Positions 28,432 to 38,047 of a DNA stretch of 64,000 nt are shown here, piece by piece. The DNA lies in contig NZ_JABWRP020000001.1 of assembly GCF_014269035.2 (NCBI RefSeq), forward strand, positions 310,001 to 374,000. Direction: 5' to 3'. Within the stretch, counting starts at the first letter, position 1, and each line of letters begins with the position of its first letter. This stretch comes from Pseudomonas vlassakiae (GTDB lineage: Bacteria > Pseudomonadota > Gammaproteobacteria > Pseudomonadales > Pseudomonadaceae). Below the pieces are notes generated by a model that ran no database searches, had not been told where the DNA came from, and saw only the letters and a program-made list of their open reading frames with translations. Made by a program: the position numbers and the translations under genes.

Positions 28432-29246
28432 TGCACAGCTGGATCGACGGCCAGCCCGCGACTGCGATCAATTTGCAGAACCGCGGCCTGGCCTACGGCG
28501 ATGGCCTGTTCGAGACCATCGCCGTGCGCGCTGGCCGGCCCAGTCTGCTGGACGGCCATCTGGCCCGCCTGGCGCTGGGCTGCCAGCGCCTGATGATCGA
28601 CGCCGATCTGGCGCTGGTGCGTGATGAAATCCTGCGCTTTGCCCGTCAGCTCGGTGACGGAGTCGCCAAGCTGGTCCTCACCCGTGGCGACAGCCAGCGG
28701 GGCTACGCGCCGGTTGCCGGCGTTGCACCGCGGCGGATTCTCCAGGGCAGCCCTTTGCCCAGCTATCCTGTCGAACATGCCGAGCACGGCGTGCGGCTTT
28801 TTCCCTGCCTGACCCGGCTTGGGGAACAACCGTTACTAGCCGGTCTCAAACACCTCAATCGCCTGGAGCAGGTGCTGGCCCGTGCCGAATGGCAGGACAG
28901 CGAACATGCCGAAGGCCTGATGCGTGACGGGCAGGGCAGGGTGGTCGAAGGTGTATACAGCAATCTGTTCCTGGTGCGCGATGGCGTGCTGCTCACGGCT
29001 GACCTCAGCCGTTGCGGCGTGGCTGGCGTGATGCGCGGTGCCCTGCTGGAGCAGGCGCAGCGGTTGGGCATCCCGGTACAGGTGCGAGATATCGGGTTCG
29101 ACGAATTGCAACAGGCGGACGAAGTGTTTGTCTGCAACAGTGTCTATGGCGTCTGGCCCGTGCGCGGAATTGCCGCGCTGAACTGGTCGCCGGGCCCACT
29201 CACCCGTAAACTGCAGGCCGTTGCCCGTACGTTACTGGATACCTGA
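28431..29246 (+). CDS. pabC: Aminodeoxychorismate lyase
   Basis: 271 residues from the ATG sharing a base with the fabF TGA. It is a fold-type IV PLP enzyme: NRGLAYGDGLFETIAV near residue 17, LVLTRGDSQRGYAP, the PLP Lys in LLAGLKHLNRLEQVLAR near 140, and VEGVYSNLFLVRDG. It releases pyruvate from aminodeoxychorismate to give p-aminobenzoate for folate. It sits between fabF and mltG as in E. coli. Confidence 0.95.
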   Translation: MHSWIDGQPATAINLQNRGLAYGDGLFETIAVRAGRPSLLDGHLARLALGCQRLMIDADLALVRDEILRFARQLGDGVAKLVLTRGDSQRGYAPVAGVAPRRILQGSPLPSYPVEHAEHGVRLFPCLTRLGEQPLLAGLKHLNRLEQVLARAEWQDSEHAEGLMRDGQGRVVEGVYSNLFLVRDGVLLTADLSRCGVAGVMRGALLEQAQRLGIPVQVRDIGFDELQQADEVFVCNSVYGVWPVRGIAALNWSPGPLTRKLQAVARTLLDT

Positions 29247-29250
29247 ATTC

Positions 29251-30378
29251 GTGAGACGCAAATTCCTGCTGCTGCTGGAAATGGGCTTGATCCTCGCCGG
29301 CCTGGCCCTGGGCTGGTCGGCCTGGAAGATCAACTCGGTGCTGGAGCAGCCCCTGCATGTGGCCGAAGAGCGCCTGCTCGACGTGCCCAGTGGCACCAAC
29401 CCCAACCGCATGTTCTATCGCATGCAGGCTGAAGGCTTGCTCGATGACGCCGTCTGGCTGCGTCTGTACTGGCGCTTCAACATGGCCGGCACGCAGTTGC
29501 ATACCGGCGAGTATCGCCTCACCCCCGGCATGACCGTGGAACAACTGTTCGACGTCTGGCGCCGTGGCGATGTAGTGCAGTACAACCTGACCCTGGTCGA
29601 AGGCTGGACCTTCCGCCAGGTGCGTTCGGCGGTGGCCAGGCATGAAAAGCTCAAGCACACCCTGGATGGCCTTTCCGACGCTGAAGTGATGGACAAGCTC
29701 GGCCACACCGGCGTGTTCCCTGAAGGCCGCTTCTTCCCCGATACCTATCGCTTCGTGCGTGGCATGAGTGACGTCGAGCTGCTGCAGCAGGCCTACATGC
29801 GCCTGGACGAAGTACTGGCCAAGGAATGGGCCGAGCGCGCCACTGACCTGCCTTACCGTGATCCCTACCAGGCCTTGATCATGGCCTCGCTGGTGGAGAA
29901 GGAAACCGGCATTCCTCAGGAGCGCGGGCAAATCGCCGGGGTTTTCATCCGCCGCCTGCGCCTGGGCATGATGCTGCAGACCGACCCGACGGTGATCTAT
30001 GGCATGGGGGAGCGCTACAACGGCAAGATTTCCCGCGCCGACCTGCGTGAGCCGACGCCTTACAACACCTACACCATGACCGGCCTGCCACCGACCCCGA
30101 TCGCCATGGTCGGGCGGGAGGCGATCCATGCCGCGCTCAACCCGGCCGATGGCACCAGCCTGTACTTCGTGGCCCGTGGCGATGGCAGCCACGTGTTTTC
30201 CGATGACCTGGACGATCACAACTCGGCGGTGCGTGAGTTTCAGCTCAAGCGTCGAGCGGATTACCGGTCCAGCCCGGCGCCGCAAAGTGCGCCTGCAGAC
30301 GCGGCCGAACCCGCCGAGCAGGATCCTGCCAGCGACGCCGCGCCGGCCGACGCGGCAACGCCCGACGAACAACATTAA
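29251..30378 (+). CDS. mltG: Endolytic murein transglycosylase MltG
   Basis: 375 residues from the GTG at 29251 (MRRKFLLLLEMGLILAGLAL), four bases after the pabC stop. An N-terminal membrane anchor is followed by a LysM-like segment and the YceG catalytic domain, with the catalytic Glu in ASLVEKETGIPQERGQIAG near residue 215 and DPTVIYGMG and NTYTMTGLPPTPIAMVG downstream. The C-terminal 40 residues are a Pro/Ala/Asp-rich tail beyond the usual E. coli end. The enzyme cuts nascent glycan strands. Confidence 0.95.
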   Translation: MRRKFLLLLEMGLILAGLALGWSAWKINSVLEQPLHVAEERLLDVPSGTNPNRMFYRMQAEGLLDDAVWLRLYWRFNMAGTQLHTGEYRLTPGMTVEQLFDVWRRGDVVQYNLTLVEGWTFRQVRSAVARHEKLKHTLDGLSDAEVMDKLGHTGVFPEGRFFPDTYRFVRGMSDVELLQQAYMRLDEVLAKEWAERATDLPYRDPYQALIMASLVEKETGIPQERGQIAGVFIRRLRLGMMLQTDPTVIYGMGERYNGKISRADLREPTPYNTYTMTGLPPTPIAMVGREAIHAALNPADGTSLYFVARGDGSHVFSDDLDDHNSAVREFQLKRRADYRSSPAPQSAPADAAEPAEQDPASDAAPADAATPDEQH

Positions 30379-31999
<1,621 letters not shown>

Positions 32000-32029
32000 C
32001 TTTCCATCTTTTCATGTGTGCCGCCTCCC

Positions 32030-32812
32030 ATGCTCGTAGATTCCCATTGCCATCTCGACCGTCTTGACCTGAGCGCCCATCAGGGCTCCCTCGATGCAGC
32101 CCTGCAGGCAGCGCGCGAGCGTGGGGTAGGGCATTTCCTGTGCATTGGCGTCAGCGCCGAAAATGCCGGGGCGGTGAAGGCGCTGAGCGAGCAGTACGCC
32201 GATGTCGACTGCTCGGTGGGTGTGCACCCGCTGGACCTTGCGCCGGGCGAGACGCCGGCGCTGGAGTGGCTGCTGCGCGAGTTGGCGCACCCGCATGTGG
32301 TGGCGATTGGCGAAACCGGCCTGGACTACCACTACGAGCCGGAAGCCGCCGAGTTGCAGCAGGCGTCGTTCCGCCTGCACCTGGAGGCCTCGCGGCAGAC
32401 CGGCAAACCGGTAATCGTGCATACCCGTGCGGCGCGGGCCGATACCCTGGCGCTGTTGCGTGAAGCGAACCTGCCGCAGGCGGGCGTGTTGCACTGCTTC
32501 ACTGAAGACTGGGACATGGCCAGGGCGGCGCTGGACCTGGGCTACTACATCTCGTTGTCCGGTATTGTCACCTTCCGCAATGCCGAAGCTTTGCGCGATG
32601 TGGCGCGGCAAGTGCCGGTTGATCGCCTGCTGGTGGAAACCGATTCGCCGTACCTGGCACCGATCCCGCATCGTGGCAAGCCGAACCTGCCGCAGTATGT
32701 ACGGGAGGTGGCGGAGTATGTGGCATCGTTGCGTGGGGTCAGTTACCAGCAGTTGGCGGAGCAGACCACGGGCAACTTCAAGCGCCTGTTCCCGCTGGCG
32801 CGAGTGGCCTGA
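32030..32812 (+). CDS. TatD-family metal-dependent hydrolase (YcfH-like)
   Basis: 260 residues from the ATG at 32030. Metal ligands and active-site motifs: LVDSHCHLDRLD at the start, GETGLDYHYEPE near residue 92, VIVHTRAARAD, LHCFTEDWDMA and VETDSPYLAPIPHRGKPN. It is a YcfH-type deoxyribonuclease or related phosphodiesterase of the TIM-barrel family. It is only 30 bases from the holB stop; the pilZ gene found between them in P. aeruginosa is not present. Confidence 0.94.
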   Translation: MLVDSHCHLDRLDLSAHQGSLDAALQAARERGVGHFLCIGVSAENAGAVKALSEQYADVDCSVGVHPLDLAPGETPALEWLLRELAHPHVVAIGETGLDYHYEPEAAELQQASFRLHLEASRQTGKPVIVHTRAARADTLALLREANLPQAGVLHCFTEDWDMARAALDLGYYISLSGIVTFRNAEALRDVARQVPVDRLLVETDSPYLAPIPHRGKPNLPQYVREVAEYVASLRGVSYQQLAEQTTGNFKRLFPLARVA

Positions 32813-32866
32813 GGGGCAGGGCAGGCACTTCCCGGCCCAATTGCAATCTTGCTGCTTCTCCCCGGA

Positions 32867-32987
32867 TAAAAAAAACCCGGGTTCTGGGGGGGGAATCCGG
32901 GTTAAGACCATTAGGAGTAAAACAAAGGTACGCGGTCCCTGAGCACCTTTATTGGCGCGCCACTTGGGGGGGATGCGCCGCGCCAAC
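32867..32987 (-). ncRNA. rgsA: Probable RgsA (P16) small regulatory RNA
   Basis: A minus-strand unit with a promoter-like CAATACT (plus-strand 32994-33000) and, about 110 bases on, a stable terminator: AACCCGGATTC paired with GAACCCGGGTT around a C-rich loop, then eight U. It lies between tatD and the next gene, the place of RgsA (PA2958.1) in P. aeruginosa. RgsA is known as an RpoS- and Gac-dependent stress sRNA of about 120 nt, and this length fits. Two runs of seven and eight C in the transcript are notable. I rely on position and architecture, not on a remembered sequence, so the identity is probable only. Confidence 0.65.
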
Positions 32988-33079
32988 ACTTCAAGTATTG
33001 GTCAGCTTTGGCGCAGTGCCAGTGCTTCTCTGTTCGTTTTTTAAACAGATTTGGAATACGCCCGCTGTCCCTTCCTCCC

Positions 33080-34213
33080 TCAGCGCATGGCCAAGCGCCG
33101 TATTTGCTGGACAGCTTCGTCGATCAGCTGCTCACTGGTATAGAAATGTGGCGAAAACCGTATACCTGGCCCTCTTAGTGCGCAGATCGTCTGCTCCGCC
33201 ATCAGGCTTCGATAGACAGCCGTGCTGTCCTGCCCCGCAAGGCTGAAAGTGACGATGCCCGCACGTTTTTCCGGGGATACCGGGCTATGCAGGTGTACGC
33301 CGGGAATACTGGCCAGGCCCTGAAGCAGTTGCTCGACCCGCAGTTGCAAGTGCCGGCCGACCTCTGCCATGCCTAGCTCCTCCAGCAATGACAGGCTGGC
33401 CTCCAGGGCGCACGCGCCCAGCATGTTCGGGCTGCCGCATTCAAAACGCCTTGCGCTGCGTGCCGGCTGCCACTCGCGGCGGTCGAAGTCGCCCAACCGT
33501 TCGAGCATATGCCAGCCATAAGCGTGCAGCTTCAACTGCGGGCGCAGTGCCGCCCGGCAATAGAACAAGCCCATGCCCTCGGGGCCCAGCATCCACTTGT
33601 GGCCGTCGGCCATGGCGAAGTCGCACTGAGCGTGCTGCACGTCGAAAGGCAGGGCGCCGATCTGCTGGATGGCATCGACGCAGAATAGGACATGACGTGC
33701 CCGGCACCCCTCGCCAAGGCGGGGCAGGTCCAGGCGCAGGCCGCTGGCGAACTGCACGGCGCTCACTGCCAGCAGGCGTGTACGCGGGCCGCAGGCCGCG
33801 AGCAGTGCCGCTTCAGGGTCAGGCCCGGCCAGGCTCACCTTGGTTACCTCGACGCCATGCACGCCTAAGGCTTCCCAGACGACCCGGTTGGACGGAAATT
33901 CCTCGTCGCTGATCACCACCTGGTCACCGGCTTGCCAGTCGAGGCCGAACGCGACCAGCGAAAGCGCCTCTGACGTGTTTTTCACCAACGCGATGTCTGC
34001 CTGGGATGGGGCGTTGACCAGGCGTGCCAGCCTTTCCCGCAGCCTGCGTTCGGTGGCCAGCCATGCCGGGTAGTCACTCGCACCCAGGCGCACGTTGACC
34101 TGAGCAAAGCGTGCCACGGCCTCGCTGGCCCGGCGTGGCCAGGGCGCGATGGCGGCGTGGTTCAGGTAACGCAGCCCCGGCGCCTGGGCAAACTCATCGA
34201 GAAACATAGACAT
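33080..34213 (-). CDS. Class V aminotransferase-fold PLP enzyme (cysteine desulfurase-like)
   Basis: 377 residues. The fold-type I PLP signature is clear: the Lys in MADGHKWMLGPEGMGLFYC near residue 206, the Asp in FCVDAIQQIGALPFD near 180, and the NHAAIAPWPRRASEAV N-terminus. The segment around residue 340, where desulfurases have a catalytic Cys loop, does not show a convincing one, so it may be an aminotransferase, lyase or epimerase; the substrate is unknown. It is divergent from the TetR gene, and a shared promoter region of 71 bases suggests regulation by it. Confidence 0.85.
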   Translation of the reverse strand: MSMFLDEFAQAPGLRYLNHAAIAPWPRRASEAVARFAQVNVRLGASDYPAWLATERRLRERLARLVNAPSQADIALVKNTSEALSLVAFGLDWQAGDQVVISDEEFPSNRVVWEALGVHGVEVTKVSLAGPDPEAALLAACGPRTRLLAVSAVQFASGLRLDLPRLGEGCRARHVLFCVDAIQQIGALPFDVQHAQCDFAMADGHKWMLGPEGMGLFYCRAALRPQLKLHAYGWHMLERLGDFDRREWQPARSARRFECGSPNMLGACALEASLSLLEELGMAEVGRHLQLRVEQLLQGLASIPGVHLHSPVSPEKRAGIVTFSLAGQDSTAVYRSLMAEQTICALRGPGIRFSPHFYTSEQLIDEAVQQIRRLAMR

Positions 34214-34284
34214 GGTTGGATGATCCGTGCAATTTGCTGCAAGTTAGGCATAATAAACCGCTTCAATGTCATCCAGTCCTTCCT

Positions 34285-34920
34285 ATGCAGAAAGAACCTC
34301 GTAAGGTCCGTGAGTTTCGCCGTCGCGAACAGGAAATCCTCGATACAGCCTTGAAGCTGTTCCTCGAACAGGGTGAAGACAGCGTCACTGTCGAGATGAT
34401 CGCCGACGCCGTGGGGATCGGCAAAGGCACGATCTACAAGCACTTCAAGTCCAAGGCGGAGATCTACCTGCGCCTGATGCTCGACTATGAGCGTGACCTG
34501 AACGCGCTGTTGCACTCGGCCGATGTCGATCGCGACAAGGAGGCGCTGTCGCGCGCCTACTTCGAGTTCCGCATGCGCGACCCGCAGCGCTACCGGCTGT
34601 TCGACCGCCTGGAGGAGAAGGTGGTCAAGGGCAATCAGGTCCCGGAAATGGTCGAGCAGTTGCACAGCATCCGCGCTTCCAACTTTGACCGCCTGACCCA
34701 GCTGATCAAGGGCCGCATCAGCGAAGGCAAGCTTGAAGACGTGCCGCCGTACTTCCACTACTGCGCCGCCTGGGCGTTGGTACATGGCGCCGTGGCGCTG
34801 TACCACTCGCCGTTCTGGAGCAACGTGCTGGAAGATCAGGAAGGCTTCTTCCAGTTCCTCATGGATATCGGCGTGCGCATGGGCAACAAGCGCAAGCGTG
34901 ATCCGGAAGCCACTCACTAA
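34285..34920 (+). CDS. TetR-family transcriptional regulator
   Basis: 211 residues from the ATG at 34285. The N-terminal helix-turn-helix is EILDTALKLFLEQGEDSVTV followed by MIADAVGIGKGTIYKHFKSK (residues about 15-60). The C-terminal ligand domain is helical. Its P. aeruginosa counterpart lies close to tatD as well. The ligand and targets are unknown; the divergent aminotransferase gene is a candidate target. Confidence 0.92.
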   Translation: MQKEPRKVREFRRREQEILDTALKLFLEQGEDSVTVEMIADAVGIGKGTIYKHFKSKAEIYLRLMLDYERDLNALLHSADVDRDKEALSRAYFEFRMRDPQRYRLFDRLEEKVVKGNQVPEMVEQLHSIRASNFDRLTQLIKGRISEGKLEDVPPYFHYCAAWALVHGAVALYHSPFWSNVLEDQEGFFQFLMDIGVRMGNKRKRDPEATH

Positions 34921-35027
34921 AGGCACTTGTCGTCAGCGGGTGAGCCCGGGGTGTAAAGGGGACTTGCAAAAACTTGAACCATGAGTCAAGTTTTGCCAGC
35001 CCCGATTCATCCATGCCGGAGTCATCC

Positions 35028-35996
35028 ATGATCGTCGATCGTCAAGGCAGGCGTTTTCGCAACCTGCGCGTCAGCCTGACGGCTGCCTGTAACTACGCCT
35101 GCAGCTACTGTGTGCCGGACGGCAAGCGCCTGGTAGCAGCCCAGGATGAACTGTCCGCGCATACCCTGGCGCGGGGCGTGGCCTACCTTATCGAAGCTGC
35201 TGGTATCGAGCGCTTGCGCATTACCGGTGGCGAGCCGTTGGTCAGTCCCCGACTGGATGCCTTTCTGGCGGCGGTAGCCAAGCTCGACCTTGACGACATC
35301 ACGCTGACCACCAATGGGCAGCTGCTCACCCGCAAGCTGCCACGACTGCAGGCGGCCGGTATTCGCCGCTTGAACGTGTCCCTCGATACCCTCGATCCCC
35401 ATGCGTTCCGCCGCATCGCCCGTGGCGGTGACCTGGCCAGCGTGTTGGCGGGCATGGATCAGGCCAGCGCCATGGGCATGCGGATCAAGGTCAACATGGT
35501 GCCGATGCGTGGGCAGAACCTCGATCAGGTGCTGCCGATGCTCGATTACTGCATGGCGCGGGGGTTCGAGCTGCGTTTCATCGAGCTGATGCGCATGGGC
35601 CACCTGGCCCGGGACAACAATGCGTTCCTGCAGCAGTTTGTCGGGCTCGATGCCTTGCTCGATGTGATCGGCGGCCGTCATGCCTACCAGCCGGTCGACG
35701 CACCGCCGGATGCTACGGCGCTGCGCTACCAGATCCCGGGGCATGGCCATTTCGGCGTCATCGCCAATGAAAGCGTGCCGTTCTGCCGTACCTGCTCGCG
35801 GCTGCGCCTGTCCTCTACCGGCTGGCTGCACGGCTGCCTGTCCTCCGGCAATCGTCACTTTATCGGCGACCTGTTGGAGAAACCCCGTCATCAGGCGCTC
35901 CCTGGCTTGCAGCGGCTGCTGGTAAAAGCCTTGGCAGACAAGCAGGAACTGGCGTTTTCAGGAGGGGTGATGGTGATGAAGGTGATCGGCGGTTGA
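35028..35996 (+). CDS. moaA: GTP 3',8-cyclase MoaA
   Basis: 322 residues from the ATG at 35028, which has GGAG six bases upstream; the frame extends to a TTG at 34974, but that segment is unconserved. The radical SAM cluster motif CNYACSYC is near residue 21, the second 4Fe-4S cluster is in PFCRTCSRLRLSS with a further Cys in GCLSSGN, and the protein ends in Gly-Gly, needed for MoaA activity. It converts GTP to cyclic pyranopterin precursor in molybdenum cofactor synthesis. No other moa gene is adjacent. Confidence 0.9.
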   Translation: MIVDRQGRRFRNLRVSLTAACNYACSYCVPDGKRLVAAQDELSAHTLARGVAYLIEAAGIERLRITGGEPLVSPRLDAFLAAVAKLDLDDITLTTNGQLLTRKLPRLQAAGIRRLNVSLDTLDPHAFRRIARGGDLASVLAGMDQASAMGMRIKVNMVPMRGQNLDQVLPMLDYCMARGFELRFIELMRMGHLARDNNAFLQQFVGLDALLDVIGGRHAYQPVDAPPDATALRYQIPGHGHFGVIANESVPFCRTCSRLRLSSTGWLHGCLSSGNRHFIGDLLEKPRHQALPGLQRLLVKALADKQELAFSGGVMVMKVIGG

Positions 35997-36062
35997 AGCT
36001 GGCGCAAAAGCTGCATCCGCCGGCTATTCGCCGGTTTTTCGTCACCGGTCACTGGAGGAAAG

Positions 36063-36668
36063 ATGCGTAGCTTGGTCTTGCTGCTGACGCTGATGGCGTT
36101 GGGCGGTTGCATGAATGTCAGCGATATGGGCGAAGGCGTCCGTTACCACATGAGCGACGCCGGTTTGCTCGACCACAGCGATACCCGTCGTAGCTTGTCG
36201 ATTCGTCTGCAGCCTGATTCGTTCATCTTCATCGGCCAAGGCGCGTTCATGCCGCCAGGCAAGGGGCCGTTGCCGAAGCAGAACGTGGTGGCCGAGGAGG
36301 CATTCAAGAGCTTCATCGAGTATTTCCCGCTGGTGCGTCGCGCCCAAGCGCCGCTGGGGCTCGAAGAAGCGATTACCCAGGCCCGCTCGGTGGGCGCCGA
36401 CTATGTCCTGTATACCCGCTTCGCTCGCACGGATGACCGTATCGGTAACGGCGACCAATGGTATGACGAGCAGGCCGTCGACCGCGTGGGTTGGGACACC
36501 GGTGTCGTACAGATGATGCTGATCGAGACCAACACGCGCTACCTGATCGACACGGTACGCATCAAGAGCCGCGGCGGTTTGTTGACGTTCCACGACCAGT
36601 CGCCCCAGGATTTGCTTGGCGCACCGATGCGCGAGTACGCTCGTAGCCTTCTGGGCATGAGCGAGTGA
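36063..36668 (+). CDS. DUF4823 lipoprotein
   Basis: 201 residues. The first 18 form a lipoprotein signal (MRSLVLLLTLMALGG-C), with lipobox LGGC. The mature protein has the DUF4823 profile (VGADYVLYTRFARTDDRIG, QMMLIETNTRYLIDTVRIKS). It is probably anchored in the outer membrane. Function unknown. It starts 66 bases after moaA and 11 bases before the next gene, suggesting co-transcription with the DUF1285 gene. Confidence 0.87.
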   Translation: MRSLVLLLTLMALGGCMNVSDMGEGVRYHMSDAGLLDHSDTRRSLSIRLQPDSFIFIGQGAFMPPGKGPLPKQNVVAEEAFKSFIEYFPLVRRAQAPLGLEEAITQARSVGADYVLYTRFARTDDRIGNGDQWYDEQAVDRVGWDTGVVQMMLIETNTRYLIDTVRIKSRGGLLTFHDQSPQDLLGAPMREYARSLLGMSE

Positions 36669-36678
36669 GGGCAGGGCG

Positions 36679-37239
36679 ATGACGGATTCCGGCAAGGCCA
36701 ACGATCTATTGGCGCAAGTTCCCAAGCACAAGGGGCTGCCGCCGGTGCATCTGTGGAACCCGGATTTCTGCGGCGATATCGACATGCGTATTGCCCGCGA
36801 TGGGACCTGGTACTACCTGGGTACGCCCATCGGGCGGAAACCAATGGTTCGCCTGTTCTCGACAATCATACGCCGCGATGGCGATGACTATTTCCTGATT
36901 ACCCCGGTGGAGAAGGTCGGCATCCGCGTTGATGATGCGCCATTCGTGGCCGTGACGCTTGAGGTGCTAGGGAGTGGTGAGGCACAGGTGCTGCGCTTTA
37001 CCAGCAATGTCGAGGATCAGGCTGAGGCCGGGCCGCAGAACCCGTTGCGGGTCGAGATCGATCCACAGACCCAGGAGCCGTCGCCTTATGTACTGATGCG
37101 CAGCAATCTCGAGGCATTGATCCACCGCAATGTGTTCTACCAATTGGTCGACCTGGCGGTGCCACGGGTAATCGATGGCGAGGAGTGGCTCGGGGTGTGG
37201 AGCCATGGCGTGTTCTATCCGATCGGGCGCAATTGCTGA
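36679..37239 (+). CDS. DUF1285 protein
   Basis: 186 residues without signal peptide. The pattern HLWNPDFCGDIDMRIARDGT, WYYLGTPIGRKPMVRLFSTI and DDYFLITPVEKVGI is characteristic of DUF1285, a conserved proteobacterial family with an all-beta fold and no assigned activity. It is closely linked to the lipoprotein gene upstream. Confidence 0.9.
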   Translation: MTDSGKANDLLAQVPKHKGLPPVHLWNPDFCGDIDMRIARDGTWYYLGTPIGRKPMVRLFSTIIRRDGDDYFLITPVEKVGIRVDDAPFVAVTLEVLGSGEAQVLRFTSNVEDQAEAGPQNPLRVEIDPQTQEPSPYVLMRSNLEALIHRNVFYQLVDLAVPRVIDGEEWLGVWSHGVFYPIGRNC

Positions 37240-37339
37240 GAGCGTTCCGGCTGGCCCCCTGCTTTTCCTTCTGATTGGCCGTTTGCACCCTGTGCCGCCG
37301 GGCCTAACCTGCAGGCAATCGCCAGTCAGGAGAAAGCCC

Positions 37340-37756
37340 GTGAAATCTGCCAACTTTTCGTTTGCCTTGCTTATTGCCGCTGGATTGCTGGGTGGCCAGG
37401 CCACTGCCTGGGCCCACGGCGACGCCGCAGACCCAGTAAAAGTCCTTCAGCAACAACAGCCCTCGAACGCCCCAGGCAAGAGCGCCGTCATGCTCACGGT
37501 CAGCTATGCCCCCGGGCAAGCTTCACCTGCCCACCAGCATCCGGGGGCGGTAATGGCCTATGTGCTGGAAGGGGCGGTGGTATCGAAACTCAACGATGAG
37601 CAGGAAAAAACCTACACGGCCGGTGAGTACTGGTACGAAGCGCCCGGCACCGAGCACAGCGTTTCGCGAAACGCCAGCAAGACCCGGCCTGCCAAATTGC
37701 TCGTATGGAGCCTGGTGGATGAAGGCAAGCCGGTGACTGAGCCGGTCAGGAAGTGA
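37340..37756 (+). CDS. Small periplasmic cupin-domain protein
   Basis: 138 residues from a GTG at 37340 preceded by AGGAG. A signal peptide (MKSANFSFALLIAAGLL, cleavage near AWA-HGD) directs it to the periplasm. A single cupin domain follows: motif 1 PAHQHPGAVMAYVLEGAVV and motif 2 YEAPGTEHSVSRNASK supply His residues for a metal. Such small cupins often bind small molecules or metals; the ligand is unknown. It is followed by a long palindrome. Confidence 0.85.
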   Translation: MKSANFSFALLIAAGLLGGQATAWAHGDAADPVKVLQQQQPSNAPGKSAVMLTVSYAPGQASPAHQHPGAVMAYVLEGAVVSKLNDEQEKTYTAGEYWYEAPGTEHSVSRNASKTRPAKLLVWSLVDEGKPVTEPVRK

Positions 37757-37783
37757 TGTGTGGGCCCTGAGATGCCTGGCTGG

Positions 37784-37851
37784 AGATCTTCAGCGCCGGT
37801 GAGATCGAGCGCCGCCCGCGCGGCGCTCGATTTCACCGGCGCCAAAGATCT
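37784..37851. repeat. GAGATCGAGCGCCGC palindromic element, copy 2
   Basis: A long near-perfect palindrome, AGATCTT...AAGATCT at the ends and GAGATCGAGCGCCGC / GCGGCGCTCGATTTC in the centre, between the cupin gene and the tRNA-Asn terminator. It shares its core with elements at 22284-22322 and 60407-60473. Confidence 0.8.
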
Positions 37852-37867
37852 TCCGCCAGACAACGAA

Positions 37868-37902
37868 AAAGCCCCCGATGCTTGCGCATACGGGGGCTTT
37901 CT
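37868..37902 (-). terminator. Terminator of tRNA-Asn
   Basis: Read on the minus strand, GCCCCCG and CGGGGGC form a stem around a 13-base loop followed by TTTTTCG, starting about ten bases after the tRNA 3' end. Confidence 0.85.
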
Positions 37903-37909
37903 CAGTGTT

Positions 37910-37985
37910 TGGCTCCGCGACCTGGACTCGAACCAGGGACCCAATGATTAACAGTCATTTGCTCTACCGACTGAGCTATCGCGGA
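37910..37985 (-). tRNA. tRNA-Asn (GTT)
   Basis: The 76-base minus-strand sequence folds as a cloverleaf: acceptor TCCGCGA / TCGCGGA with G discriminator and encoded CCA, D arm TAGCTCAGTCGGTAGAGC, anticodon GTT in the loop CTGTTAA at 37950-37952, and T arm GGTTCGAGTCC. Confidence 0.97.
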
Positions 37986-38047
37986 ATCTGCGCGTATCTT
38001 ACCGATTGCCAGGAGGAAGTCAAGCGACCTCCTGACAAATCAATCAG

